From the NCBI GenBank assembly GCA_937898685.1, contig CALEJT010000017.1, positions 191,982 to 255,981 of the forward strand: a stretch of 64,000 bases of DNA, read 5' to 3'. The notes under the pieces are model-generated. The model was not told the DNA's origin, searched no databases, and worked only from the letters and a program-made list of their open reading frames with translations. Below are positions 28,663 through 38,167 of the stretch, one piece after another; position 1 is the stretch's first letter; the number at the start of each line of letters is the position of its first letter. The translations under genes were made by a program, and so were the position numbers. This stretch comes from an uncultured Gammaproteobacteria bacterium (GTDB lineage Bacteria; Pseudomonadota; Gammaproteobacteria; Pseudomonadales; Pseudohongiellaceae).

Positions 28663-30201
28663 TCACTCGGGCACGGCACAGCTGTAGCTGGCGTAGTCGG
28701 TGACGTCGCCGCCGACGTAGCGCGCGTAGCTCGGGTAAGGACACAGCGGCCGACTTTCACCGGGCATGGTTTCACCGGTGGCCACCACCGCATTCGGCGC
28801 CATGCCCTCTTCCACCCAATAGACGAGCGGCGTCAGCAGATCGAAGTTGTCGACGGTTTGGGCGCCGCCCGAGCAATGCGCCATGCCCGGCACGAGATAG
28901 AGACGGCTGTACTCTTCCACGGGCTTCACTGCGGCATTCGCCTCAGCCATCGCTTCGAAGTAGCGCACGGTTTCGTTTGCGGAGAACCAGGGATCGGCTT
29001 CGCCGTGATAGAAGAGATGCTTGCCACCGCGGCGCACGAATTCACTCACGTTGTACTGCATCCCCGTGAAGCCCATGGCGTCGTTCGCCTGTAGCGCCGC
29101 GATGTATTCGGCTTCGACGTTGATGTCATCCATGTCGGCACCATGCTGTCCTTCGGGCGGATTGCCGCCGGCGAGCAGCAGCCCCGGCACACCACCACTG
29201 GGATCATCGATACCTGAATCCCAGGGGAACGGCACGTAGATCGGCTCACCATTGCTCGTCACTGGACCATTCATCGCCTTCGCCAACGCCTCGGCCTTGT
29301 CATCGGCCAGGCATTGTTCGCGCGGACTCGTGGAACAGGCGAGCGCACGCGGATCGAAGTCACAGGCCTGACGATTGAAGATCAAACCATCGGTGACACC
29401 ATCGAGCGCATCGCAGCGCGAGAGCAGCGCACCCATGATCAGCGTCTCCTCTTCGGCGGTGAAGGGATCGCGTGGATCGGTGTTCGCCGCCTTGCCGAGC
29501 TGCACGCTGAACCAGCGCAGCGCGATGTTGCTGATGCCGGTGCGCGTGGCGGGCGCGCCCGAGATGATGCCGTCGAAGAGTTCGGGGAAACGCTGCGCCA
29601 TGATCATCCCTTCGCGGCCACCGGTGGAACAACCGACGAAGTAGCTGTGATGCGGCGCGGTGCGGTAATAGGCCTGCACCAAGGGGCGCGTGACGTCGAC
29701 CACCTTGGCGTTGGCGGCATAGGTGAAGTTCATCATCGCAATCTGGTCGTTGAGAAAGCTGTTGTCGAAACCGGCGCCTTCATGGCCGGAATCGTTGCTC
29801 ACCACGGCAAAGCCGCGCGCGAGAGCGCTGTTGCCGCCGGTGGCCTGATCGCCGAGCGGCTCACGCACCACACCATTGAGACCACCGCCACCCTGAAACA
29901 GGTAGCGACCGTTCCAATCATCGGGAAGATTGACGGCGAAGCGGATGGCGTAGGGTTTGCCATCGCTGCCCATGCGATGCTCGAAGCTGCCGGTGACGTG
30001 ACAGTGCGGCGGCAGCACCGTTTCGTTTTCGCCATCGCGTCCGCTGCGCAGCACGCGGTTGCTGTAGTAGGTGGCTTCGGTGATGCGCAGGTCTTCCGCG
30101 CCTTCCTTCCAATCGAGCAAAGCCTGGCACGCCTGCTCCTGCGCCTGGGCGGCGCAGGACAGAAACAACAAACCAAGAGCAGTGAATGAAACGCCTCGCA
30201 T
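28663..30201 (-). CDS. Exported tannase/feruloyl esterase-family protein
   Basis: A 512-residue alpha/beta hydrolase of the tannase family (PF07519), which hydrolyses aromatic acid esters. The signal peptide ends SCAAQAQ. The nucleophile is Ser192 in VGCSTGGREG, with the flanking Cys pair typical of the family (Cys191 and a second Cys far downstream), and NDSGH is conserved near residue 136. A late PGMAHCSGG segment carries the catalytic His. The ATG at 30201 follows GGAGGAGG; a longer frame has no ribosome site. The gene converges on the PQQ dehydrogenase gene with 12 bp between them and may serve the same pathway. Confidence 0.92.
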   Translation of the reverse strand: MRGVSFTALGLLFLSCAAQAQEQACQALLDWKEGAEDLRITEATYYSNRVLRSGRDGENETVLPPHCHVTGSFEHRMGSDGKPYAIRFAVNLPDDWNGRYLFQGGGGLNGVVREPLGDQATGGNSALARGFAVVSNDSGHEGAGFDNSFLNDQIAMMNFTYAANAKVVDVTRPLVQAYYRTAPHHSYFVGCSTGGREGMIMAQRFPELFDGIISGAPATRTGISNIALRWFSVQLGKAANTDPRDPFTAEEETLIMGALLSRCDALDGVTDGLIFNRQACDFDPRALACSTSPREQCLADDKAEALAKAMNGPVTSNGEPIYVPFPWDSGIDDPSGGVPGLLLAGGNPPEGQHGADMDDINVEAEYIAALQANDAMGFTGMQYNVSEFVRRGGKHLFYHGEADPWFSANETVRYFEAMAEANAAVKPVEEYSRLYLVPGMAHCSGGAQTVDNFDLLTPLVYWVEEGMAPNAVVATGETMPGESRPLCPYPSYARYVGGDVTDYASYSCAVPE

Positions 30202-30270
30202 CTTGCCTCCTCCTTCCATGCTCGCAGGCACGCTATCGGTGAGGCCGGGAGGCGTCAAGGCGGAAAGTGT

Positions 30271-30585
30271 TTACTTCTGACGCGGAGGGAACTCCTTGAA
30301 ACGGCCGATGTTCCGCACTGGTTGCTCCCAATAGGTGCCGTCGCCACCGACCTTCTCCTTGATCAACGTGAGCACACGATTGACCGCCGGAGCTTCGACG
30401 ATCAATTCCACCTGCAGACGTTTGCGCCGCCCGCGCACCTGTTCGGCGATGCTCATCTGCTCATGACGACCATGGCTGTAGACCTCTCTCGTCGTGAAAC
30501 CATCGACTTCGGGAATTTCCAGCAAGCAGTCGATCAGGTCTTCCTCGAGCTCAGGAGAAATGTTGAGTACCAAAAGCGTATGCAT
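30271..30585 (-). CDS. DUF3240 protein of the metal efflux operon
   Basis: A 104-residue cytosolic protein matching DUF3240, a small alpha/beta (PII-like) domain protein repeatedly found beside CzcA/CusA pumps. It begins MHTLLVLNISPELEEDLIDC and contains FTTREVYSHG and the basic RGRRKRLQVEL region. It lies 11 bp downstream of the pump gene in the same direction. A metal-sensing or pump-modulating role is plausible but unproven. Confidence 0.8.
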   Translation of the reverse strand: MHTLLVLNISPELEEDLIDCLLEIPEVDGFTTREVYSHGRHEQMSIAEQVRGRRKRLQVELIVEAPAVNRVLTLIKEKVGGDGTYWEQPVRNIGRFKEFPPRQK

Positions 30586-30596
30586 GCCTGACTACC

Positions 30597-33500
30597 TCAC
30601 AGTGCGTTTGCATCACGATGGAAATGCCGATAGATCAGCGGCATCAAGAACAGCGTTAGCAAGGTTGAACTGATGAGACCACCCACCACCACGATGGCGA
30701 GCGGCTTTTGGATCTCGGAGCCGGGACCGGTGGCCAGCAGGAGCGGCACCAGACCCAGCGCACAGATGCTCGCGGTCATCATCACCGGACGCAGACGACG
30801 CAGTGCGCCTTCGTAAACGACCTGCGCGATGTCCAGCCCCTTGGCGAGCAGATGATTGAAGTGCGACAGCATCACCACTCCGTTGAGCACGGCGATGCCG
30901 AGCAGCGCGATGAAGCCGACCGAAGCCGGCACCGACAGGAACTCACCCGTGAGCCACAGTGCGATCAAGCCACCGGTGAGCGCAAAGGGAATCATCGATA
31001 GCACTATCAAGGTCTGTTTTATGGATCTGAAAGTCAAAAACAGGATGAAGGCGATGAGCAGGAGTGCTACCGGCACCACCAACGCCAGACGTGCCGCCGC
31101 ACGCTGCTGGTTCTCGAACTCACCACCCCATTCCAGGGTGTAGCCGTCCGCGAAATCGATCTGCTCGGCCACTGCACGCTGTGCCTCTTCGACGAAGCCG
31201 ACGAGGTCACGGCCCTCGACGTTGGTGCGCACCACGGCGAAGCGGCGCCCCGCCTCACGGTTGATCACCACCGGGCCTTCGACGCGTTCGATGTTCGCCA
31301 CTTCTCCCAGCGGGATGTAGCCGCCATCGGGCAAGGTGAGCAGATCCTGCTGCAATGCAGTGACACCATCGCCCACGAGCGGACGGTAGCGCAGCATCAG
31401 CGGTATGCGCGCCGTGCCCTGGATTACCGAGCCGACGCTCAAGCCTTCGATTTCGGCACGCAGTTGTGTCTGCAGAGCATCGGCGTCGAGGCCGAGTTCG
31501 CCAGCGCGGCGACGGTCCACTTCCACCTGCAGGTACTGCGCGCCTTCGTTAATTGTAGCAATGGTGTCGATGCTTCCTTCCACCTGACCGACGATGGCGG
31601 CGATCTCGTCGGCATAACGGTTGAGGAGGTCGAGGTCGGGTCCGAAGATCTTGATGGCGACGTCACCACGCGAACCGGTCAGCATCTCGGACACACGCAT
31701 GTCGATCGGCTGCGTGAAACCGAAGTTGACACCGGGGAAGCCGAGCATCACCTCGCGCAGTTTGTCTTCGAGCGCCTGCTTGTCCGGCACTTCCCATTCC
31801 GAACGCGGTTTGAGCTGCAGGAACATGTCGGTTTCGTTGAGACCCATCGGGTCCATGCCGATCTCGTCCGATCCCGTGCGCGATACCACGCGCACCACTT
31901 CCGGCACGGCCGACATCAGCGCTTCTTCCATCAGAAGCACCTGACGCGTGCTCGCGCGCAGGTTGATCGAAGGAATACTTTCGGTCTGGATGATCAGGTC
32001 GCCCTCGTCCATGGTCGGCATGAAGGTCTTGCCCACGAGCGGGAACAACAGCACTGTCAGCACCAACAAACCGGCGGCACCGACGAGCATGGGTTTCGGA
32101 TTGGCCAGCGTGCGGCGCAGCAAGGGCTGATAGAGCTCGCTCAACTTGCGGCTGAGCCAGGGATCGACGTGGGCATCGGCCTTGAGCAGCATCGAGGCCA
32201 CCACCGGAATCAAGGTGAGCGAGAGCAGGAGCGAACCTGCGAGTGCGAACACGATCGTAAGCGTCACCGGACGGAACAGCTTACCTTCGAGGCCTTCCAG
32301 CGACAGCAGCGGCAGGAACACGATCATGATGATGAGGATGCCGGAGGTCACCGGCACCGCCACGTCCTTCACCGCGCGGAACACGAGATGAAGCGGCGGC
32401 AACACCGAACGGCGTTGCTGCGCGTGCGCGAGGTTCGACACCACGTTCTCCACGATCACGATCGAGGAATCCACCAACATGCCGATGGCGATCACGAGTC
32501 CTCCCAGACTCATCAGGTTGGCGCTCATGTCGAGCTGGTCCATCAGGATGAAGGTGAAGAGAGCGGACAGCGGCAGTACCAATGCCACGGTGAGTGCGGC
32601 GCGCAGGTTGCCGAGGAAGAGACCGAGCAAGACCACCACGAGCACCACGGCTTCGATCAGTGCGCGCGCCACGGTGTTGACCGCGCCGCCGATCAGCACG
32701 CTGCGATCGTAGAACACGTTGAGCTCGGTGCCAGGCGGCAAGGTTTCCTTCAGCTCGTCCATCTTCTCGCGCACGCCCTCGACCACCGCGCTGGCATTGG
32801 CACCGCGCAGACCGATCACGAGCGCCTGCACCGCTTCTTCCTTGCCGTCGGCGGTCACCGAGCCATAGCGTTCGAGTTGGCCGAGTTGCACTTCGGCGAG
32901 CTCGGCAAGGGGCAGCACCACGCCTTCGCGGTTGTGCACCTGGATGCGACCGAGATCGGCCACGTCCTGCACCGCGCCGGTCACGCGCACGAGGATGGCT
33001 TCTTCGCCCTGATCGAGTCGGCCAGCACCGTCGTTGCGGTTGTTGAGTTCGAGTGCTTCGACGAGATCATCGTGCGTGAAACCGAGCAGCACCATGCGAT
33101 CACGCTTGGGCTTCACTTCGAAGGTGCGTACGTAACCACCGAGTGCGTTCACATCGGCGACACCAGGCACGGTGCGCAACGCGGGGCGTATGGTCCAGTC
33201 GAGCAGGAAACGTTTTTCTTCGAGCGAAAGCTCGTGGTTGTCGATGGTGAACATGAACATGTCACCAAGCGGCGTGCTCATCGGCGCCAGACCACCGCTG
33301 ATGTCGCCGGGCAAGTCATCCCACACTGCATTCAGACGCTCGCTCACCTGCTGACGTGCCCAGTAGATGTCGGTGCCTTCTTCGAAGTCGAGCGTGATCG
33401 AGCTGAGCGCATATTTCGAGATCGAACGCAGCACGGTTTGATTGGGAATGCCGAGCAATTCGACTTCGAGGGGGTTGGTGATCAGCGTCTCCACTTCCTC

Positions 33501-33677
33501 CGGCGTCATGCCGGGAGATTTGATGATGATCTTCACCTGCGTCGGTGAGATGTCGGGAAAGGCGTCGATGGCAAGATTCATCATCGACACGCTGCCGAAG
33601 GCCGTGAGCAGGCCCGCCAGCAGGATGATGAGCAGGCGCTGACTCAGCGCGAACTGGATGAGTCCTGCGAACATCAC
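30597..33677 (-). CDS. czcA: Heavy-metal efflux RND permease, CzcA/CusA type
   Basis: A 1026-residue HME-RND inner-membrane proton/cation antiporter. The N-terminus shows DAFPDISPTQVKII, which distinguishes HME from drug pumps, and the porter domain has GVADVNALGG. In TM4 the motif is AIGMLVDSSIVIVENVVSN: the first Asp of the DFG-x3-DGA signature of zinc/cobalt/cadmium CzcA is absent and the second Asp and Glu remain. This leans away from classic CzcA, so the metal cannot be named with confidence. The symbol is a family label. The start overlaps the adaptor stop by 4 bp. Confidence 0.92.
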   Translation of the reverse strand: MMFAGLIQFALSQRLLIILLAGLLTAFGSVSMMNLAIDAFPDISPTQVKIIIKSPGMTPEEVETLITNPLEVELLGIPNQTVLRSISKYALSSITLDFEEGTDIYWARQQVSERLNAVWDDLPGDISGGLAPMSTPLGDMFMFTIDNHELSLEEKRFLLDWTIRPALRTVPGVADVNALGGYVRTFEVKPKRDRMVLLGFTHDDLVEALELNNRNDGAGRLDQGEEAILVRVTGAVQDVADLGRIQVHNREGVVLPLAELAEVQLGQLERYGSVTADGKEEAVQALVIGLRGANASAVVEGVREKMDELKETLPPGTELNVFYDRSVLIGGAVNTVARALIEAVVLVVVLLGLFLGNLRAALTVALVLPLSALFTFILMDQLDMSANLMSLGGLVIAIGMLVDSSIVIVENVVSNLAHAQQRRSVLPPLHLVFRAVKDVAVPVTSGILIIMIVFLPLLSLEGLEGKLFRPVTLTIVFALAGSLLLSLTLIPVVASMLLKADAHVDPWLSRKLSELYQPLLRRTLANPKPMLVGAAGLLVLTVLLFPLVGKTFMPTMDEGDLIIQTESIPSINLRASTRQVLLMEEALMSAVPEVVRVVSRTGSDEIGMDPMGLNETDMFLQLKPRSEWEVPDKQALEDKLREVMLGFPGVNFGFTQPIDMRVSEMLTGSRGDVAIKIFGPDLDLLNRYADEIAAIVGQVEGSIDTIATINEGAQYLQVEVDRRRAGELGLDADALQTQLRAEIEGLSVGSVIQGTARIPLMLRYRPLVGDGVTALQQDLLTLPDGGYIPLGEVANIERVEGPVVINREAGRRFAVVRTNVEGRDLVGFVEEAQRAVAEQIDFADGYTLEWGGEFENQQRAAARLALVVPVALLLIAFILFLTFRSIKQTLIVLSMIPFALTGGLIALWLTGEFLSVPASVGFIALLGIAVLNGVVMLSHFNHLLAKGLDIAQVVYEGALRRLRPVMMTASICALGLVPLLLATGPGSEIQKPLAIVVVGGLISSTLLTLFLMPLIYRHFHRDANAL

Positions 33678-34744
33678 TCGCCTCCCAGGCCCAGCGCGAT
33701 GCCCTTGAGCAGCGCGGCGCCGCGCACGACGAGCTGTTCTTCACCCTGCAGACCTTCCCTCGCCAGATAGTCGGCGCCGAGCGGTTCGAGTTCGAGCGTG
33801 CGGCTTTCGATGCCGGCGGCAGTGCGGATGAACACTTCGGTGAGTTCGCCGTTGTGCACCACGGCATCGGCCGGAATGCGCCAACCGCCACCCTGCGGCG
33901 TCAGTACCAGCGGTACGATCTCACCGGCACGCAGATCGACGGGACCATCGAACTCGGCGCGAATGCCGAGTGTCTGCGTGCGCGGATCGACCTGACGATC
34001 GATCTGGCGCAGCGTCAGTGTCGTGTTCACTCCCGGTGTGCGCAGCGTTTGCCCTGCTTCCAGATTCGCACCGAGCGTTGCGGGCAGATCGGCTTCCACC
34101 CACAGACGTGCCGCGCTCAGTTCCACCAAGCGCTGTGATACATCGACCGCCTGACCCACGCTGGCCTGCAAGCGGCCCACGACGCCATCCGCCGGTGCAC
34201 GCAAGGTATAGAGTCCCAACTGCGCCGACTGCGAAGTGAAGTTCCTGCGTGCCTCGGCATCGATGCCGGCGAGATCGAGTTGTGCCGCAAGTGCATCGGC
34301 GGCAGCGCGTGCGGCCTGATACTCGCGTTCACTCTGTTGCAGGCGCTGTGCGGCGATCACACCGTCCTCGAACAACTGCCGATCGCGCGTACGAGCCGCA
34401 CTCGCCTGCTGCAGGGCGGCATTAGCTTCGAGATAGCTCTGCTGCAGCGTCAGCACTTCGGAGCTGCGCAACACCCCGAGCACGGCACCGGCGGTGACTT
34501 CATCACCGGGCGCCACACGCCACTCTTCCACCACCCCGGCAAAGCGCGCGACGACGGCATCGGCCTGCAGCGGCGAACCGATCACACGCGCGGACACGGT
34601 GGTGCCACTTGCGGCATCCACGGGTTGCACGCGAGCGAAGACCAAGCCCAGACGATTCAAGGTGGCCTGATCGGGATTGCTCAGCACCTGAGCCTCGGCG
34701 CTGAAACAGACAGCGCAAAGCAACACGACAGACAGGCGTTTCAT
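33674..34744 (-). CDS. czcB: Metal efflux RND periplasmic adaptor, CzcB/CusB type
   Basis: A 356-residue membrane fusion protein with a signal peptide (ending CFSAEA). It has a lipoyl-type domain (VAPGDEVTAGAVLGVL), an Ala/Gln-rich helical hairpin (about residues 115-165), a second lipoyl half (LRAPADGVVGRLQASVGQAV) and C-terminal beta domains. No N-terminal His-rich metal-binding extension is seen. It overlaps the permease gene by 4 bp (ATGA) and the outer-membrane gene by 4 bp, so the three are translationally coupled. Confidence 0.9.
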   Translation of the reverse strand: MKRLSVVLLCAVCFSAEAQVLSNPDQATLNRLGLVFARVQPVDAASGTTVSARVIGSPLQADAVVARFAGVVEEWRVAPGDEVTAGAVLGVLRSSEVLTLQQSYLEANAALQQASAARTRDRQLFEDGVIAAQRLQQSEREYQAARAAADALAAQLDLAGIDAEARRNFTSQSAQLGLYTLRAPADGVVGRLQASVGQAVDVSQRLVELSAARLWVEADLPATLGANLEAGQTLRTPGVNTTLTLRQIDRQVDPRTQTLGIRAEFDGPVDLRAGEIVPLVLTPQGGGWRIPADAVVHNGELTEVFIRTAAGIESRTLELEPLGADYLAREGLQGEEQLVVRGAALLKGIALGLGGE

Positions 34745-36006
34745 GGCAGCACTCCGATCAATTGGTTGTATTCACTGGTGAGACGTTGTTGTTCGAGACG
34801 CAGATCGCTGAGCGTCTGCCGCGCGGCGATGGCGTCCTGCAGGGCATTGAGCGCCTGCGCGAGTGTGAGTTCGCCGGCTTCGAAGGCTCGTTCGGCCATC
34901 TGCCGTCGTTCTTCGGCGAGCGTGGCGCGCTCTTCCACGAGCGGCAGCGTTTGCGAGGTGACGAAGAGCGAATGCTCGGCTTCATGCAACAGGCGCTGCA
35001 ATTCGATGAAGCCTTCGCGCAATGCGACTTCGGCATCGACGTGTTCGCGGCGCGCGCCGCTGCTGCGGCTTTGCACCACACTCTTGCCGCCGATGGGAAC
35101 CGACAGCGAAATCCATACGCTGTCGAAGGTGGGAGAGGCGTAGTCGGCGCGGTCGGTGTGAGTGCCCACGGTGATTTCGGGGCTGCCCTTCGCTTCGATT
35201 TCGCTCTGCCGCACCTTGTCCGCGGCCAGCGTGACTTCGGAACGCAGATAACTCAGGACGGGATGCGTTTCGGGAATATCTTCGAGAGAGCTGAGCGTTT
35301 CCGCATGTGGTGCAGCCGGGCGCTGGTTCAATCCCGTCAGTACCTGGAAGGTACGCTCGGCATCGACCAGACGCGCTTCGGCGTCGAGCACGCGTTGCTG
35401 CTGTTCGAGCAGGAGCGTGCGGGTCTGCAAGGTATCGAGTCGCGCCAGGCTGCCGGCTGCGAACAAGCGCTCCGTGGCGTCGTGCACGGCTTCTGCAGCG
35501 CGGGCGGCTTCGCGCTCGAGTTCCAATTGCGCTTCAGCCGCGGCGAGTTCATTCAATGCGGCACGCAGACGTCCTGCCAACTGCCAGCGCAGATAGTCGC
35601 CCCAGAGCGCCACCTGCTCTTCATAGTGTTTGCCCATGGCCTTGGCGTCGCTGCGTTCACCGGGACGCCACAGTGGCAGCGCCACGCCCATGTCGATCTG
35701 ACGAAAGCCGACGCGATTGTCGCGCCAACGATCGTCGAGCATGTTGTAGACGATGCTGGCGCGACCATTGATCAGGCTGCTGCCAGCGGCCACGTAGTCT
35801 GCCGCCTGCTGTGCACGCACCGGCGTTTCCAGTGCCTGCGGCGCGTTCTGCACCGCTGCTTCCAACAAGGTGGCGAAATCGAGTCCTTCCACTGGTTGCA
35901 GCGGCTCGTGATCCAAGCCTGCTGCCAGGCTCAACTGCGCTGCGCCCACGAGCAAGAGCGCAGCCGGATGGGTCCAGCCTCTGTACTTCATGCCTTCTAT
36001 CCACAT
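34741..36006 (-). CDS. czcC: Metal efflux outer-membrane channel, CzcC/TolC family
   Basis: A 421-residue outer-membrane efflux protein with two repeats of long helices rich in Ala, Leu, Glu and Arg and the short beta segments of TolC proteins. The signal peptide is best seen from the second Met (MKYRGWTHPAALLLVGAAQLS). The first ATG at 36006 and the second at 35991 are both possible, and neither has a well-placed ribosome site. It is the first gene of the efflux operon and is divergent from the response-regulator gene, which implies control by that two-component system. Confidence 0.9.
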   Translation of the reverse strand: MWIEGMKYRGWTHPAALLLVGAAQLSLAAGLDHEPLQPVEGLDFATLLEAAVQNAPQALETPVRAQQAADYVAAGSSLINGRASIVYNMLDDRWRDNRVGFRQIDMGVALPLWRPGERSDAKAMGKHYEEQVALWGDYLRWQLAGRLRAALNELAAAEAQLELEREAARAAEAVHDATERLFAAGSLARLDTLQTRTLLLEQQQRVLDAEARLVDAERTFQVLTGLNQRPAAPHAETLSSLEDIPETHPVLSYLRSEVTLAADKVRQSEIEAKGSPEITVGTHTDRADYASPTFDSVWISLSVPIGGKSVVQSRSSGARREHVDAEVALREGFIELQRLLHEAEHSLFVTSQTLPLVEERATLAEERRQMAERAFEAGELTLAQALNALQDAIAARQTLSDLRLEQQRLTSEYNQLIGVLP

Positions 36007-36225
36007 GGTGAACGATGAGGCCGGAGTCTAAGCGGCGGTACCTCAAAATTTTGTCAAAGAAACCTGAGGGGGCGGTGTAATCACAGCGAGACCACGGTTG
36101 TTGCATGTTGGTGTCGTGGCGACACTTTCCTGCGCGCGGCTTGCGCACCCTTCACAAATTTTTCACTGCGTACTGACAAGCTTTCGACGCGCGCTGTAGC
36201 ATCCTCGACGCAGTAGGAGGAAGTC
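36007..36225. promoter_or_regulatory. Divergent control region of the metal efflux operon and its two-component system
   Basis: This 219-bp region holds the promoters of czcC (leftward) and the response regulator (rightward). On the minus strand TTGACA (36052-36057) is a perfect -35 hexamer for the efflux operon, though no good -10 follows at ideal spacing. Rightward, CTGACA near 36172 with TGTAGC 16 bases later is a weak pair. AT-rich blocks around 36045-36055 and 36150-36165 contain similar CAAAATTTT and CACAAATTTTTC words that could be regulator sites. AGGAGG precedes the regulator ATG. Confidence 0.4.
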
Positions 36226-36903
36226 ATGCAAATACTCGTCGTCGAAGACAACCGCGACATCGCCGAAAACATCGCCGATTACCTCGAGCCGCTCGGGCAC
36301 ACGCTCGACTTCGCCGCCGATGGTTTGACCGGCCTGCATCTCGCCGTCACGCGCCGCTTCGACGTGATAGTGCTCGACGTGATGCTGCCCGGCATGGATG
36401 GCATGACCTTGTGTCGCAAGCTGCGTGAGGAAGCGGGCGACACCACTCCCGTTCTGATGCTCACCGCGCGTGATCAGCTCGACGACAAGATCGAGGGCTT
36501 CCGCGCCGGCACCGACGACTATCTGGTCAAACCCTTTTCGGTGAAGGAACTGGAAGTGCGTCTGCAGGCACTCGTGAAGCGCGCCAGCCCACAGGCACGG
36601 CAGAAGGTGCTGCGCGTGGCCGATCTCGAATTCAATCCTTCCACGCAGCAGGCGCGCCGCGGCGGCAACCTGCTCGACCTCAACCCGATTCAACGCAAGT
36701 TGCTCGAACTGCTCCTGAGCAACACCCATCGCGTCGTCACGCGCGAAGAACTCGAACAGCACATCTGGGGCAGCGCGCCACCCGACACCGACGTGTTGCG
36801 CACGCACATCTACGGCCTGCGCACCGCGATCGACAAACACTACGAGCGCAAGTTGCTGCACACGGTGCACGGCTCGGGATATCGTCTCTATGACCCGAGC
36901 TGA
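36226..36903 (+). CDS. Two-component response regulator, OmpR/CzcR family
   Basis: A 225-residue regulator with an N-terminal receiver domain (acidic pair Glu7-Asp8, phosphorylated Asp51 in IVLDVMLPG, switch Thr80, Lys102 in VKPF) and a C-terminal OmpR-type winged helix ending HTVHGSGYRLYDP. It is divergent from the CzcCBA-like operon and overlaps its kinase gene by 14 bp, the standard layout of CzcRS/CopRS-type metal-responsive systems. Metal sensing is therefore inferred from context. Confidence 0.94.
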   Translation: MQILVVEDNRDIAENIADYLEPLGHTLDFAADGLTGLHLAVTRRFDVIVLDVMLPGMDGMTLCRKLREEAGDTTPVLMLTARDQLDDKIEGFRAGTDDYLVKPFSVKELEVRLQALVKRASPQARQKVLRVADLEFNPSTQQARRGGNLLDLNPIQRKLLELLLSNTHRVVTREELEQHIWGSAPPDTDVLRTHIYGLRTAIDKHYERKLLHTVHGSGYRLYDPS

Positions 36904-38158
36904 GACCTGGCGCACCAGTCTACGCCTGCGCATCATCCTCGCACTGGTGCTCATCGTCACTACCATGAGCACGCTCTTCGCCTACGGCGTGCTCGAGATC
37001 AAATCAAAACTCGAAGAAGTCATCCTCGGCGACACCGTGCGCGATCAACTCGTGGCACTCGAAGCGCAGCGCGAAGCCGGCATCTTCCGCCCCACTCACC
37101 TCTTCGAACACTGGGCCTTCTATTTCGATGAAGGACTCGCCGACATGCCGGCGCGTTTCCGTGAACTCGAACCCGGCTCACATCACAGCGTGATCGTCGA
37201 TGGTCGCTACTATCAGGTGGAGGTCGGCATCGACAAGCAAGGCAAGCCGCTCGTGCTCACCTACGACATCACCACCTGGGAACGCCAGGAACATGAAGTG
37301 TTGCAGCTGCTCGCCTATGGCATCGCCGTGCAGATGTTGGCGGCGATCTTTCTCGGTTGGCTGGCCTCGCGTGCGATTCTCGCGCCCGTACGTGCCTTCA
37401 CGCGGCGGCTATCCGCGATCGAACCGCGTCAGCGCAAGGTGCGCATCGCGCAGGAATTCCAGGGCAATGAGATCGGTTTGATCGCCGCCGAGTTCGATCA
37501 ATATCTCGCACGCCTCGACCGCTTCGTGGAGCGTGAACAGTTCTTCACCGCTGCGGCGAGTCATGAATTGCGTACACCGCTCTCCGTGATGCTCGGTGCG
37601 CTCGACATTCTCGACAATGCACAGCTCGATGGTCCCACCGCACGTGCACGTCAAAGGCTGCATCGCGCCTGTCATGAGATGAAGGCCTTCATCGAAGCAT
37701 CGCTGCTGCTCGCGCGCGAAGAAGCCACCACCATCGAAACGCCCGAGCGTTGCTACGTGCGAGCGCTGCTCAACGAGCTCTTGGAAGATCAGCAGAAACT
37801 CTTGAGTGAGCGCAGCATCACGGTGGAACGTCCCAAACAGGAACTGGTCGTGGAACAGGCCCCGAGTTTGATGCGCATCCTGCTGGGCAATCTCCTGCGC
37901 AATGCCATCGAACACACGCGTGATGGGCGCTTGATACTGCAACTCTCAGCGCGAGCCATCGTGATCGAAGACACCGGCACCGGCATCCCCGCCGAGGATC
38001 TGCCGCGCGTGTTCGATCGCAGCTACACCACCAAACAGGATGGCAATGGCCTTGGCCTCAACCTCGTCAAACGCATCTGCGATCGCTTCGGTTGGCGCAT
38101 CGACATCGCAAGCGAGCTTGGCAAAGGCACGCGGGTGACCATTCATCTCTCTGCGTAA
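36890..38158 (+). CDS. Two-component sensor histidine kinase
   Basis: A 422-residue membrane kinase. TM1 is at about residues 13-33, a periplasmic sensor of about 100 residues follows, and TM2 is at about 140-163. A HAMP-like linker then leads to a HisKA domain with His225 in ASHELRTPLS. The HATPase domain shows LLRNAIEHTRDG (N box), EDTGTGIP (G1) and GNGLGLNLVKRI (G2). The periplasmic sensor has few His or Cys residues, though HLFEHW (about 70-75) and GSHHS (about 96-100) could contact metal. It is coupled to the response regulator gene. Confidence 0.93.
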   Translation: MTRAETWRTSLRLRIILALVLIVTTMSTLFAYGVLEIKSKLEEVILGDTVRDQLVALEAQREAGIFRPTHLFEHWAFYFDEGLADMPARFRELEPGSHHSVIVDGRYYQVEVGIDKQGKPLVLTYDITTWERQEHEVLQLLAYGIAVQMLAAIFLGWLASRAILAPVRAFTRRLSAIEPRQRKVRIAQEFQGNEIGLIAAEFDQYLARLDRFVEREQFFTAAASHELRTPLSVMLGALDILDNAQLDGPTARARQRLHRACHEMKAFIEASLLLAREEATTIETPERCYVRALLNELLEDQQKLLSERSITVERPKQELVVEQAPSLMRILLGNLLRNAIEHTRDGRLILQLSARAIVIEDTGTGIPAEDLPRVFDRSYTTKQDGNGLGLNLVKRICDRFGWRIDIASELGKGTRVTIHLSA

Positions 38159-38167
38159 GATGAGTGG

